Source: Ailanthus altissimus (Eukaryota; Streptophyta; Magnoliopsida; Sapindales; Simaroubaceae). From it: a DNA stretch of 64,000 bases. Below are positions 1-11,687 of the stretch, one piece after another. The stretch's first letter is position 1, and every line of letters starts with the position of its first letter. The translations under genes and the position numbers were made by a program. The stretch is taken from positions 16,869,001 to 16,933,000 of the forward strand of contig OX327683.1 in NCBI GenBank assembly GCA_946807835.1. The letters are read 5' to 3'. The notes below the pieces were generated by a model. That model ran no database searches. It saw nothing but the letters and a program-made list of their open reading frames with translations, and was not told where the DNA came from.

Positions 1-862
1 CTTTTAGTATTTAATAAACTTAGTCATTTATTATTTAAATTACTTGTGTTTAATCCTTCAATATATCTGGCCAATATATGGTGAATGAATTGGTAATATT
101 ATTGATAAACTCGGAAGAGGAATCATAATATTTAGACCTAGGTAATTTGATGCATGATTGTAGAGTAACATTCAATGTTGCATATGCAAGTTTCAATTTA
201 GGATAAGAATATACCTAATTGGCATGTATGATCAATAAGACCTAATCTTAATGAATCTTAATTTATTACAAGTACCATAGGAATATAGGTATTTGATAAA
301 TTATGGTATACTTGCATGACCTTGGAAGAGGCTTGTGAATACATTAACGTCTTGATCAATAATAAAGACTAAGTGAGTTAAATATTAGAGGGTTAATCAT
401 TAAAAAACATATTGAGGGATAATATTAATCCTAGGTTTTCTCTACATTGCTATCTTCTTATTCTCTTTGCATTGTGTTTTTACTTTTATATTTTCTACAT
501 TCATTCTTAGGTTTTTATTTATCTGAATAATTATTAGGAAGATATAATTTTAATAATTGGTTAAAAAGAAACAATTATCTCTGTGGGTTCGACATCCGAC
601 TTATTTAGTCTCTTTATTACTTGCATACGATAGTGTATACTTGCACTTAATTTATGATATAGAAATATCGTATCACTTCCACTTCAACAATTTTCATGAA
701 AAGTAGTCTTTAGAACGAAAAAAAAAAAGAAAGAAAAAAAAGGAGTAGCTTTTAGAGGGACCGACGAGGAAAGAGTACAAATACCCTGTAAAACCAATTG
801 TCATAGAGGCAATGTCACCAAGGTCAATATCCTTTGGTAGAGGAAGTTCCTTTTTCGAAATA
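1..862. other. AT-rich sequence, possible LTR-retroelement tail
   Basis: No gene is visible. Positions about 570-690 contain a phrase ending in a 'gtgggttcgacatcc' motif followed by 'ttgcatacgatagtgtatac', the kind of sequence found near the ends of Ty3/gypsy (Athila/Tat type) LTRs, so this may be the tail of an element that starts left of the window. A short purine run lies at 718-740. The family assignment is from memory and weak; the rest is unremarkable. Confidence 0.3.
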
Positions 863-1664
863 TGCTATTAAAATTTGGTGATTTAAAATTGTGTTTGAGT
901 ATGATTTTAAGTTAGAGATCAATTAAAAGTTAAAATAGGGTCAAGGACAAGTTAAACGAATGAGAAATAGTTAAAATTAAAAACGAGAAAGGGTCAAAAA
1001 AAAAAAAGCCAGAAGCGATGAGGGGTTTCGAGCGCGAAGAAAAGGCAAAGCCACGTTGCATCGATACCCAGGCATCAACTTACAGGAAGTTTCCGTTTTA
1101 AAGAGAATTGCATCCCAAAGTTAGTTTTCAGACTCCTACAATACGTGGACTCTTATTCAAACTAGAAATAAGATTTCTATGGACTTTTCAAAACCTATAT
1201 AAACCCTTGTAACTCATTAAAAGAATCAATCATTAAATATGTAAACATAAGAGAAATAGAGAGCTAAATAGATACTAGAGTGCTCAGTGCGCGAAAGAGT
1301 AACGATAGATCATTTAGGAGAGAGCTATGAATTTTTATTGTATTGTTTGATTAATCTCTTATTTTAAAATCTAAGTGATTTAAGATAGATGAGTGATTTG
1401 AGTTTTTTGTGAACTAGAAATTTTTTATGAACTGGGAGTTCTTTGTGATATATGAGTTCTTTTTGAATAGTTAATAATAAAAGCTGGATCTTTGATTTGT
1501 TGTGGACATAGACATTTGTAACCGAACTACTTATATCTTGTATTTTGTGGTAATTATTTTTTTATCTATATTGTGTATGATCTTTTATATTCTTGGTTAT
1601 TTTTAGGTGAAATCTTTCATAAAGCGCTTAAAATATTTTAGAGTGCACACTAAAATCCCCAACA
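863..1664 (+). repeat. 5' LTR of family-1 copia element
   Basis: This 802-bp sequence begins TGCTATTAAAATTTGG and ends CCCCAACA. It matches 10470-11256 along its length: both share 'ggtgatttaaaatt' near the start, an 'acctatataaa' TATA-like stretch, and a related end. It is followed directly by an initiator-Met-tRNA primer site. The start TG and end CA fit LTR convention. Confidence 0.8.
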
Positions 1665-1666
1665 AG

Positions 1667-1680
1667 TGGTATCAGAGCCA
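1667..1680 (+). other. Retrotransposon primer-binding site (tRNA-iMet)
   Basis: TGGTATCAGAGCCA lies two bases after the LTR end. This is the standard plant Ty1/copia primer site, complementary to the 3' end of initiator methionine tRNA, and it fixes the + orientation of the element. Confidence 0.85.
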
Positions 1681-1734
1681 AGGTCATTTAGAACATTAAT
1701 TGTTCAAAAAGCACTAGTTGTTTGATCCTAGCGA

Positions 1735-2035
1735 CTCACAAATATAAAGTATGAAGAAGTTTAATTAGTAAGATGATTATTTGAAAGAGGTAAATATGAT
1801 GGCTTTATTGGTGAGTTTAAGGATACAGACAGTCCTTGAAGAAATTCAAGTCACAACCAATAATAAAGAAGCCTGCATCATCAAGATCCAAGTCAAATAG
1901 AAGAATTATTCAGAAAAAATATAAAAGAATCGGCATAACAAACAAAGCTTAGTAATGCAATGATATTGACAGCAAAAGGAAATGCTAAGAATAGAGATGG
2001 AAGAAAAGGAGTAATCAAGATTGAAGGGCAAATTC
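1735..2035 (+). pseudogene. copia gag N-terminal remnant
   Basis: Reading from about 1797 gives a short stretch starting Met-Met-Ala-Leu-Leu-Val that resembles the 'MRALLV' helix of plant copia Gag, then runs into stops at about 1897 and 1921. It is truncated by the family-2 solo LTR whose target duplication ends at 2035. The reading continues on the far side of that insertion, at 6901. Confidence 0.5.
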
Positions 2036-2573
2036 TGTCGGGAATCTAATATACGTGGGTGTATACATGTGCAATTGTGTCTATTACTTAAAATACGTAT
2101 CATATACATATTAAACGTGGCGGAATCATTTAAACATGCAATAAACACAATAAATAAAATATATTAATGACATTAATATATTAGTAGTGTTGAAAACTTA
2201 CCTGAACGTGTAATGTTATATACGCATTTTTTTAGAGTCCGCATGGAGACCAACTCGTTGGCAGTTCTAGTCACCAACTCGGTGGGTTTGGCGAGGTAGA
2301 ACAGCAGTCTCATATTTCAGCACTAGGTTTAACTCTTAAACCCATAAAATAGTCGGTAGTGTATTTTCTTCCTTTTCTTTAAAAGGATAAGGAAATGAAA
2401 ATTGAAGCAATTCACAATTGCTTCTTTAGGTACATAGAGAAAAATGAAACAATTTTTTTTTTCTTCTTCTCAGCATCAATGAAAGAAATAAAACATTTTT
2501 ATTTCTTCCTTTGTTTTCCATTTTCCCGTAAACCCACAAACACACACCACTTACTTTTCACACACAATCTCAA

Positions 2574-2592
2574 ATATATATATATATATATA
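2574..2592. repeat. (TA)n microsatellite
   Basis: Alternating TA dinucleotides inside the family-2 solo LTR, followed by about 170 bp of very AT-rich sequence. Confidence 0.9.
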
Positions 2593-3690
2593 TCTGATAT
2601 AATAAAATAATAATATAAAATATTATATAATATAAATAATAATAAAATAATATAATAGATGCCAACTATTTGGCACCCAAATAAAATAATATTAAAAAAT
2701 ATAATAGTATATAATATAATAATGAGATATTATTGATTATTTAATAATTAAATAATTAATATGTGAAATGATCATTTTGCCCCTCATAAATAGTTACCAA
2801 GTTTACCCCTTAGCGGGTCTTACCAAATCCCACACTTTGGTAAACTCAATCGAGAGTCCACAATGCACCACGTGTCATTATACAATTAGTAAATAATAAT
2901 TATTGACTAATTGTTATATTTAACACTTAAATACAGACACACGTATTTCTATGGTAATGTTGGATATTTCTAGATTAAACAATTTAATCCGGCACGCTGT
3001 CTCAGTGTACAACGAGTACACTCTATATTGCGGGATTCCCTAGGTCCACGCTTGATTCGTTAAATGGAACTATTCCATGATTCCGTGAACATTGCCTCAC
3101 ACATACGTCACGGATATACAAATCAGCACGTTGAACCATACAAATTGAGGTTACAATGCATACGTATAGTCCTTCTGTCATGATATCCTGGATGTGCTGA
3201 GGATATAGATTATCACCATCAAATCTGCATGTGCTCATCCGTGTCATATCTTCAGACTTGTATCTCACTAAACAATATGTGCAAATGTTTTTGTCATATT
3301 GTTCCACCTTGACAAAAACTCTTTTCCGGGATTAATACTTGTGGCCACAAGACTTTCTAAGATATAATCTTGAAGCATCTGGATATCTAACTCTCTATGC
3401 TAGCTGACAGATCCCATATTTGTACACACTAGACTCCATAAGCATCAGACCATACCCAATAACTCCCAGGGTTACACCATGAAAGGTTTATGACATGCGT
3501 GGAACCAAAGTATGGTGGATCACTTACAAGTCCATCATGACACTCAGGTCAAAGAACCACGTATACTACTCAACTCGAGAGGACCACGTATACTACTCAA
3601 CTCAAGAGGACCATCCGTTGATGGCTTATATATGGTGTCTATCGGAAGCCCTCGTGAGTCTGTCCTATATCTAGTCCTAACTGGATACCC

Positions 3691-6389
3691 TGTAGTAACT
3701 AGTATCCACAACCGGTAAGAATAAGTATTTATATGTATAAATATACGTATTTTATTTGTATGTGGGTGATACTTGATTTATGTATTGTTATTAGTAGTGT
3801 TTGTATAGGTTAAGGTTATACTATTAGCATTGGGTTTAATTGTAATACTTTAGATTTATTTTAGGGACCAAATTGTAATACTTTGAAAGTTTTAGGGGCA
3901 AATTTGTAAATACTAAAAATTAGCCTCTTAGTATAAAAATACACTTTTGAAACCCTAATTCACTCTTTTGGGTCGAGCTATCCCTTTTAGAGTGAGAAAA
4001 GAGAGAAAGAAAGTGGAGAGAAAGAGAAGAAGAAAAAGAAAAAGAAGAAGAACTTGGAATTTTAGATTTTAAGAGGTATATCACACCTATTTCTCAATTT
4101 ATTGGTATTAATTAAGTTAATTCCTTTAAGTTTTTATTTTTGGAAATATGTATAATTGAGGATTTGATGTGTATTTCGTAAGATCTTATGAGAATTGATG
4201 ATGATCTATAAGATAGCTTGATAAATCATGATGAATTATGAAATTTCTGCTTGATAGTCTCTTGATCTAGTAATTTTATAAATTGTTGTGATTCGATTCT
4301 GATTTTGAATTTTTAGTATATAAAATTATACATGTTTAGGATCATCCGAGACTTTGAATCAATTCAAAATTCTAGAAATTAAATTTGTTGTGAATTTACC
4401 AAAATGACCCTGAAATTCTAGAAATTTCCTGTATGAACAGTATGATACAGTGACAAACAATTTTTGTCCTATTGAATGATCTTTAAAAATTACGCATTTG
4501 TGGAATATGATAATTTTATATGTTTAATATGATATACTCGAAATTAAGAATTTAGATCAATGTGGTTGAAGTGTTATGATTTGCTAAAGTGTATCAGCTT
4601 ATTGCAGTATTTGATTAACAGATTTTTAAAGCTATAAATAAAATAGTTTTAAAATACTTTTGGCAGTTATTTTGAAGTGAAATATTTATCATGGATTGGG
4701 ATATATGTCAAGAGTATTTCTGTGGTTTATAATTTTTGAGTTAGTATATGATTTTATAAAATTAGGAGATTGAATACTGTTTAATAAGTATCTTGATCCT
4801 GTCAGGTTAGTAGTTTGAATTCGATGGTGTGTATGAAATGGATTGTGTAGGAATTTTGTTATAATATTTATATATAGGAAGGATATATGAGTCAAGAATG
4901 ATACATTCTGATTTTGGAGTAATTGGACATCATTTGATGTATTAGAAAATTTTGTTAAGTGTAAGTGGCCGAAATGACAGGTTTTGAGAAACTAAATAAT
5001 TAGAACAATTCGATGTGATAAGTGCAATATGTGTAATTTTGTAACCTATTTAAGTGTTTTGTATGAATGTTGAGGCTTATGAAAGGATTAATCTCTATTG
5101 ATAGGTTAAGGAGATTTAAGCCTTGTAGCTGAAAGTGCTAAGAGGTGAGTATACTAAACTTTTACTGAAATCACAATAAACATAGTAATTATTTATGTAT
5201 AATTTTGTAAATGTGCTTGGAAATATGTTTATGTTATGCCAAAATATATTTGATATGAATAGACATATGTTTATGAATGTGAGTATTGACATTGAGCATG
5301 GACGTACATATGTTTATGAAAGTGGGCTTTCAAAATGAAATGTGTTTAATAAAGAAACCTTTTGAAGTAAAAAATATCCATGAGATACGTTTTGTGTTTT
5401 GAGGATGCTTGAACTCAGTGTTGACTTAGTAGGCATCTTATGTGATTTGTGGAGCCTTTATGTGTGGCCTTTCCTTCGGAATTGTGTTATATGTTCCGTA
5501 TGTAGGGAGGATTCTATTAGTACCTAAAGGAAGATTGAGTCATCACATTCGTGTGGTGGCATATTGATACATGTGAGAGGACTCACCGATGATCAGGGTG
5601 AGGGTTTGGCTCTTACCTTCAGGCTTGAGCATTATATATATGTAATTTAAACCTCACTTGTACTATTCTTCTCATACAGTATGTCACCTACGAGTGACAT
5701 TTGGCTCATTATGTGATATGTGATGTGTAAGTCCTACTAAGTAGTAGTTGAGTGATGGTATTCCTGTAATATATTTTGAAAGAATGTGTAAGCGCTTACA
5801 TGACATGTGATTTGTTAAGATTATGATTTTGATTGATCACAGCATATCATACATATGTATTGTGTATATATATGTATTTGTATTTGATATATGAAAAACT
5901 AGTATGCTTATTGAGTTTTATACTCATTATAGTTTATGGTGATTTCAGGTAAATAAGGTACATGTGTGCTTAGCAGATTTGGCAAGGCTTCTGCTGTTCC
6001 TTGGGTTCCCTAATTTGCTAGGTTGCTGAGTGTTTTATTTGGGGATACGTGGGATAAGATATTTGATCTATCCCTATTGAATAAATACTTATGTATTATT
6101 TTATTGTGTGTGGTTGGATTTAGTTTAAGTTTCACCATGTGTGGTTATGGATTGATTTTAAGTAAGAATTTGCAATGAATATATTCTGGACTTCCGGTAA
6201 CAAAGTTGCTACTGGTGACGTAGTAGAATGTTAATCTCTGAGAAAACTCTGCGTATCTCCGGTTTACTAATTGTCCCAGTCATAATTCAATTATTATAAT
6301 TCTAAAAGAAATTAAAATGAATGTTTAAATATTATTGAATGAGTGTAAGTTATGTCATGTATCGGATCTTTTGGGTCTAGGGCGTGACA
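3691..6389. mobile_element. Family-3 solo LTR, copy A (2699 bp)
   Basis: It begins TGTAGTAACTAG and ends GGGCGTGACA, flanked by a perfect 5-bp target duplication TACCC (3686-3690 and 6390-6394). It aligns over its whole length with copies B and C; conserved blocks include 'gctactggtgacgtagtag' near 6208 and 'gatgatcagggtgagg' near 5589. Orientation is unresolved. The minus strand starts TGTCACGCCC, typical of Ty3/gypsy chromovirus LTRs, while a TATA-like 'agtataaaaatacac' lies on the plus strand near 3930. No PBS or coding domain is present. It is inserted inside the family-2 solo LTR and is therefore younger than it. Confidence 0.9.
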
Positions 6390-6905
6390 TACCCAAATTT
6401 CAATACGAGTTCTAAGCTTACAGTCAACTAGGAGCAACCATCTATACCCTACAAGTACAACATATATTGATCTATATATAAATGTATCCACTGATAGACC
6501 CACATCGGTAAAAACAATTATTTCAAAACATACTTGCGCAACTAGCATTTTCTAGCACCCGATTACAACTCTTGCAACTATACAGTTACTAGTATATTCT
6601 CATGTTTATGTTCCATTACAGACAAAGCTCCAACTCTTGGATCTTCTCTGAGTATTATAACCAGCTAACACTTAATTGTGCTAATATTTAGCATTTATAT
6701 CTCTCAGCATGGCTAACTATGAGCCTTTATCTAAACTCCTTTAGATCTAATTTGAACTCCTTCAGATCGTACAATGTATGTAATATTACATTGCATAGCA
6801 CCATATAAATGGGTATTAGCGATTTAATGGGAATATACACTTGTATAAATACACAAGTAAATGTATATTTAGGGATGGCACTTAAGCACCGACCCTTACA
6901 GATTC

Positions 6906-7027
6906 AAGAAGTGCTTTGGTCGCAAGAAAGATAGCCATTTGATAAGAGATTGTCCGAAGAGAAAAGCTAAGATAAAAAAAATGAAGAAGATGAAGTTGTA
7001 ATAATCTATAAGAATGACTAGAAAATT
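6906..7027 (+). pseudogene. copia gag zinc-knuckle remnant (family-1 interior)
   Basis: Frame translation gives Lys-Cys-Phe-Gly then, after four residues, His and, after four more, Cys-Pro. This is the C-terminal part of a CCHC knuckle with the first Cys of the pair altered, followed by the basic Lys-rich tail usual at the end of Gag. It is cut off by the family-3 insertion at 7033. Confidence 0.55.
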
Positions 7028-7032
7028 GTAGA

Positions 7033-9761
7033 TGTAGTAACCAGTATCCACGACTGGTAAGAATAAGTATTTATATATGTATAAATATACGTATTTTATT
7101 TGTATGTTGGTGATACTTGAATTATATATTGTTATTAGTAATATTTTTATAGGTTAAGGATATACGATTAGTATTGGGTTTATTTGTATGACTTTAGATT
7201 TATTTTAGGGACCAAATTGTTATACTTTGAAAGTTTTGGGGGCAAATTCGTAAATACCAAAAATTAGCCTCTTAGTATAAAAATACACTTTTAAAACCCT
7301 AATTCTCTCATTTAGGTCGAGCTACCCCTTTTAAGAGAGAGAAGAGAGAAATAGAGGAGAGAGAAAGAGAAGAAGAAGAAGAAGAAGAAGAAGAAGAAGA
7401 AGAAATTGGAATTTTTGGATCTTAAGAGGTATATCACAATTATTTCTTAATTTATTGGTGTTAATTATGTTAATTTCTTTAAGTTTTGATTTCTGGAAAT
7501 ATGTATAATTGAGGATTTGATGTGTATTTCGTATGATAGTTTGAGAATTGATGATGATTTATAAGATAGTTTGATAAATCATGATGGATTGTAAAATTTC
7601 TGATTGATAGTCTCTTGATTTAAGAATTTTATAAATTATTGTGAATCGATTCTGGTTTTTAATTTTGAGTATATGAAATTAGACATGTTTAGGATCATCT
7701 GAGACTTTGAATCGACTGAAAATCTCGGAAATTGAATTTGTAGTGAATTTACCAAAATGACCCTGGAATTCTGGAAATTTCCTGTGTAAACAGTATGATA
7801 CAGTGGAAAATAGTTTTTGACCTGCTGAATGATCTTAAAAAATTATGAATTTGTGGAATATGATAATTTTATATGTCTAATATTATATACTCGGAATTGA
7901 GAATTTAGATCAATGTGGTTGAAGTATTATGAATTTCTAAAGTGTATCAGCTCATTGCAATATTTGATTAACAAATTTTTAAAATTATAGAATAAAATAG
8001 TTTTAAAATACTTTTGGCAGTGATTTGGAAGTGAAATATTTATCATGGACTGAGATATGTGTTAAGAGTAATTATATGGTAGTTTTATAATTTTTGAGTT
8101 AGTATATGATTTTATAAAATTGGGAGATTGAATACTGTTCAGTAAGTATCTTGATCCTGTCAGGTTTGTAGTTTGGATTCGATGGTGTGTATGGAATGGA
8201 TTGTGTAGGAAATTTGATATAATATTCATATATAAGAAGGATATATGAGTCAAGAATGGTATATTCTGATTTTGGAGTAATTGGACATCATTTGATGTAT
8301 TAGAAATTTTTGTTAAGTGTAAGTGGTCAGAATGACAGGTTTTGAGAAACCAAATATTTAGACCAATTTGATGTGATAAATGCATTGTGTATAATTTTGT
8401 AAGCTATTTAAAGTATTTTGTGTGAATTGTGAGGCTTATGAAAGGATTAATCTCCATTGATAGGTTAAGGAGATTTAAGCCTTGTAGCTGAAAGTGTTAA
8501 GAGGTAAGTATACTAGACTTTTACTGAAATCACTATAAGCATAGTAATTGTCTATGTATGATTTTGTAAATGTGCTTAAAAATATGTTTATTTTATGCCA
8601 AAGTGTATTTGATATGAAATGTGAAAGACATATGTTTATAAATGTGAGCATTGACATTGAACATGGACATACATGTGTTTTTGAAAGTGAACTTTCAAAA
8701 TGAAATGCGTTTGACAAAGAAAGCTTTGAAGTGCAATATGTCCATGAGAAAGATTTTGTATTTTGAGGATGCTTGAACTCACTGTTGACTTAGTAGGCAT
8801 CTTATGTGATTTGTGGAGCCTTTATGTGTGGCCTTTCCTTCGGGATAGGTATATGTTATGTGTTCCGTATGTAGGGAGGATCCTATTGGTACCTAAAGGA
8901 AGAGTGAGTTATCACATTCGTGTGGTGGCGTATTGGTGCATGTGAGAGGACTCACCGATGATCAGGGTGAGGGTTTGGCTTTTACCTTCGGGCATGAGCA
9001 TTATATATGTGTTATTCAAGACCTCACTTGTACTATTCCTCTCATACGGTATGTCACCTACGAGTGACATTTGGCTCATTATGTGATATGTGATGTGTAA
9101 GTCCTACTAAGTAGTAGTTGAGTGATGGTATTTCTGTAATATGTTTTGAAAGAATGTGTAAGCGCTTACATGATATGTGATTTGATAAGATTATGATTTT
9201 AATTGATAACAACATATCATACATATGCATTGTGTACATATATGTATTTGTATTTGATATATGAAAAACTAGTATGCTTACTGAGTTTTATACTCATTAT
9301 AGTTTATGGTGATTTCAGGTAAATAAGGTACATGTGTACTTAGCGGATTTGGCAAGGCTTCTGCTGTTCCTTGGGTTCCCTAAGTTGTTAGGTTGCTAAG
9401 TGTTTCATTTAGGGACACGTGGGATAAAATATTTGATTTGTCCCTGTTGAATAAATACTTATGTATTATTTTATTGTGTGTGGTTGGATTTAGTTTAAGT
9501 TTCACCAAGTGTAGTAATGGATTGATTTTAAGTAAGAATTTGCAATGAATATATTCTGGGCTTCCGGTAACAAAGTTGCTACTGGTGACGTAGTAGAGTG
9601 TTAATCTCTGAGAAAACTCTGCGTATCTCCGGTTTAGTAATTGTCCCAGTCATAATTCAATTGCTATAAAATTCTGAAAGAAATTAAAATGAATGTTTAA
9701 GTATTATTGAATGAATGTAAGTGATGTCGTGTGTCAGATCTGTTAGGTCTGGGGCGTGACA
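7033..9761. mobile_element. Family-3 solo LTR, copy B (2729 bp)
   Basis: It starts TGTAGTAACCAGTATCC and ends TGGGGCGTGACA, with a perfect target duplication GTAGA at 7028-7032 and 9762-9766. It is collinear with copies A and C. It carries an expanded (GAA)n tract at about 7368-7404 where A and C have shorter, interrupted purine runs. Like A, it lacks a segment of about 140 bp near the right end that C and D have. It contains no coding domain. Confidence 0.92.
7345..7405. repeat. Purine-rich (GA)/(GAA)n microsatellite
   Basis: A GA-rich tract passes into about twelve GAA triplets. It sits at the same place in every full-length family-3 LTR but differs in length, so it is a slippage-prone part of the family consensus. 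Confidence 0.85.
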
Positions 9762-9766
9762 GTAGA

Positions 9767-10130
9767 AACCTTAATAGCCCATACAGGAACATATGCTTGG
9801 TGAGTAAATACTTTGATTTTATGGTGTATTTTTCGTTTGAGTCTTGGAAGGTCTTTGTTTACCAATTATAAATCTATTAGGGGTGATAAAATACTAATGG
9901 CAGATATATGACTTATGTAGTCATAGGGATTAGTAGTATAAGATTGAGACTGCATGGTGAAAAAATGAGAGAGTTACTAGGTATGAGAAATTTAGTATTC
10001 CTATGAGTGCTAGATCAAGTAGAATATTCATTTGAGGCAAATGAAGGAATACTTTAGGTGTTGAAATGATTTATAGTTATTATAATTGGTGAGAAGCATA
10101 ATAGGCTATGTGCTTGATGAGAATGATGTG
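9767..10130 (+). pseudogene. copia protease/integrase-N remnant
   Basis: Around 9880-10110 frame translation gives Val-Leu/Ile-Met-Gly/Ala, then a Val-Ile-Gly-Ile stretch, a 'Met-Arg-Asn-Leu-Val-Phe-Leu' segment and a 'Gly-Ile-Leu ... Val-Leu-Lys' segment. This is the order seen after the protease of plant copia polyproteins (the 'VRHVP.. L.S.G.L' and 'GVLRVSKG' region). Several in-frame stops are present. Downstream, 10130-10469, only non-coding sequence leads to the polypurine tract. Confidence 0.5.
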
Positions 10131-10458
10131 TATAGCTTAACTTGAGTTGTTGAGAAGATGCAAACCAAAGACAACATTAGAGATTAGCTCATCGAGGTAT
10201 GTATGGTACGGGTGTTGTTGATAGGAATAAGATTTAGCCACAAATGTATTATGGTAAAGTCAAGAGTGACTTTGGAGATCATATTACGAAGGCTACTCGA
10301 AACGAGATGCATTCAGAATCCTTGAAGACCGAAGTCACGAGCTTTAATAGAGTTAGGTTGATACAATGACTTAACTAAATCAACATTAGAGTAATTAAGC
10401 ATTAGTTAATAAGGGGATAGAATAGATTTTGGAAAGCTTCTTGAAGACATTTTGAATC

Positions 10459-10469
10459 AAAGAGGAGAT
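10459..10469 (+). other. Polypurine tract before the 3' LTR
   Basis: AAAGAGGAGAT directly precedes the LTR start at 10470, as expected for the second-strand primer of an LTR retrotransposon in + orientation. Confidence 0.65.
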
Positions 10470-11256
10470 TGTTATAATTTGGTGATTTAAAATTATGTTT
10501 GAGCGTAATTTTGAGTTAGAGACCAATAAAGATTCAAAATGCGATTGATGACGTATTAGACATTGAAAACAGAAAGCCAAAAATAAAAAGGGGCTTGAAG
10601 CCCGAAGAAAAGGAGAAGCCATGTCACATAGGTTCTAGATTGTGACGCCTAGGAGCCAACTTATAGGAAGTTTCCCATTTTGAAGAGGATTACATCCCAA
10701 AGTTAGTTTTTAGACTCTTATAATGCATGGAATTTTATTCCAACTAGAAATAAAGTTTTTAACGACTTTTTAAAACCTATATAAAACCTTATAACTCTTT
10801 TGACTAATCAAGCATCAAAGATGTAAATATAAGATAAAATAGAGAGTTGTATGGGTATTAGAATGCTGAGTCTGAGAGTGAGTGCTATCATGGGATCACT
10901 TGAGTGCTGAGTGTTTGAGAGAGTAAAGATAAATCATTTGAGAAAGAGTTTTGGCCTCTCGTTGTATTCTTTGATTAATCTCTTATTGTAAGATCTAAGT
11001 AATTTGGGAGATCTGAATGATTTGAGAGATTTTTATGAATTGAGAGTTCTTTGTGACTGTTAGTAAAAGAAGTTAGATCTTTGATTCATCGTGGACGTAA
11101 GCATTTATCACCGAACCACGTATATCTTGTGTCTTATAGTGGTTATCTTTTTATCTCTATTGTATGTAATCTTTTATATTCTTTTTTATTTGTGGGCGAA
11201 GTCTTCTGTAAAGTGCTTAAAGATTTTTAAAATGTATGCTAAACCGCCCCCCAACA
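10470..11256 (+). repeat. 3' LTR of family-1 copia element
   Basis: This 787-bp sequence begins TGTTATAATTTGG and ends CCCCCCAACA. It is the direct partner of 863-1664 and aligns throughout, with a TATA-like 'cctatataaaacc' near 10775. Divergence between the two LTRs is visible by eye throughout, indicating an old insertion. Confidence 0.8.
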
Positions 11257-11439
11257 CATGCACTTTTAAAATGGCTTGACTTTCAATCATATTAGGTGTC
11301 TCCATATTGCAGTTAATCAACACTAAAACAGTCTTTAATTTCAACTCACTAGGAACTCCTCGAAGAGGATGGGCACCAAGAGGTATATAGCTATCAAGAT
11401 TCTTTAAAAATTATTAGACTTATAGGAAAATATGATTTT

Positions 11440-11680
11440 TTTTTCCTACAATGAATGCATATTTATTATAGGAAGCCTTTATATAGGCTTAGTGCTACTA
11501 AAAAAAAGGAAAAAATCTACTTAACATATTTACACATAAATATGTTTTATGCAAGACATATGTCCTATATAAGTAATATTTATTATAAAAGTAATATATC
11601 TTATATGAGTAATATATCTTATATAAGAAGTATGACCTAAATAGGACAATACTTCATAAATAAATAAACTCATGCCAATA
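11440..11680 (-). repeat. Probable 3' LTR of a copia element (minus)
   Basis: On the minus strand a polypurine-like AAGGAGGAG is followed by TATTGGCATGAG, the usual order at the 3' end of a copia polyprotein, and the RNase H end lies just to the right. The region has a TATA-like 'cctatataaagg' on the minus strand near 11480. It also contains three short degenerate repeats of about 22 bp ('aagtaatatatcttata' type) at 11565-11625. The left boundary is estimated. Confidence 0.5.
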
Positions 11681-11687
11681 CTCCTCC

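Larger units (their letters stand above)
2036..6900 (-). mobile_element. Family-2 solo LTR (copy a), split by a family-3 solo LTR
   Basis: The outer LTR is 2036-3690 plus 6395-6900, 2161 bp once the inner insertion and one TSD copy are removed. This is close to the sister copies at 24422-26569 (2148 bp) and 49588-51742 (2155 bp). In - orientation it starts TGTAAGGGTCGGTGC and ends CCCGACA. The flanks 2031-2035 (AATTC) and 6901-6905 (GATTC) match at 4 of 5 positions, as expected of an old TSD. A 27-bp tandem duplication lies at about 3556-3609 and is absent from copy c. No internal domain is present, so this is a solo LTR formed by LTR-LTR recombination. Confidence 0.85.
863..11256 (+). mobile_element. 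Family-1 Ty1/copia element with both LTRs, decayed and nested
   Basis: Two related direct LTRs (863-1664 and 10470-11256) enclose a primer-binding site, a gag remnant, a zinc-knuckle remnant and a protease/integrase-start remnant, all in + orientation. The reverse transcriptase and RNase H are missing. The interior has been split by a family-2 solo LTR (2036-6900, itself split by a family-3 solo LTR at 3691-6389) and by a second family-3 solo LTR (7033-9761). Without these insertions the element would be about 2.8 kb, so it was already deleted. The flanking 5-mers (858-862 AAATA, 11257-11261 CATGC) do not match, so recombination between two copies or loss of the target duplication is likely. 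There are stop codons in every part; it is not coding-competent. Confidence 0.8.

Noticed and set aside
8062..8385. A 107-codon minus-strand open frame, also present at 27698-28021 and shortened at 4689-4895, in the family-3 LTRs
   Set aside because: It recurs only because the LTR copies are alike. The differences between copies mostly change the amino acid, and one copy is truncated, so there is no sign of selection for a protein.
8763..8945. A 60-codon plus-strand frame conserved at 28398-28580 in the family-3 LTRs
   Set aside because: Same reason: a short frame in a repeated LTR, broken in copies A and D, with no recognisable domain.
10395..10622. Minus-strand frame of 75 codons with a hydrophobic start, and the similar one at 56288-56554
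   Set aside because: Both lie antisense across family-1 LTR ends; no domain and no conservation beyond LTR similarity.
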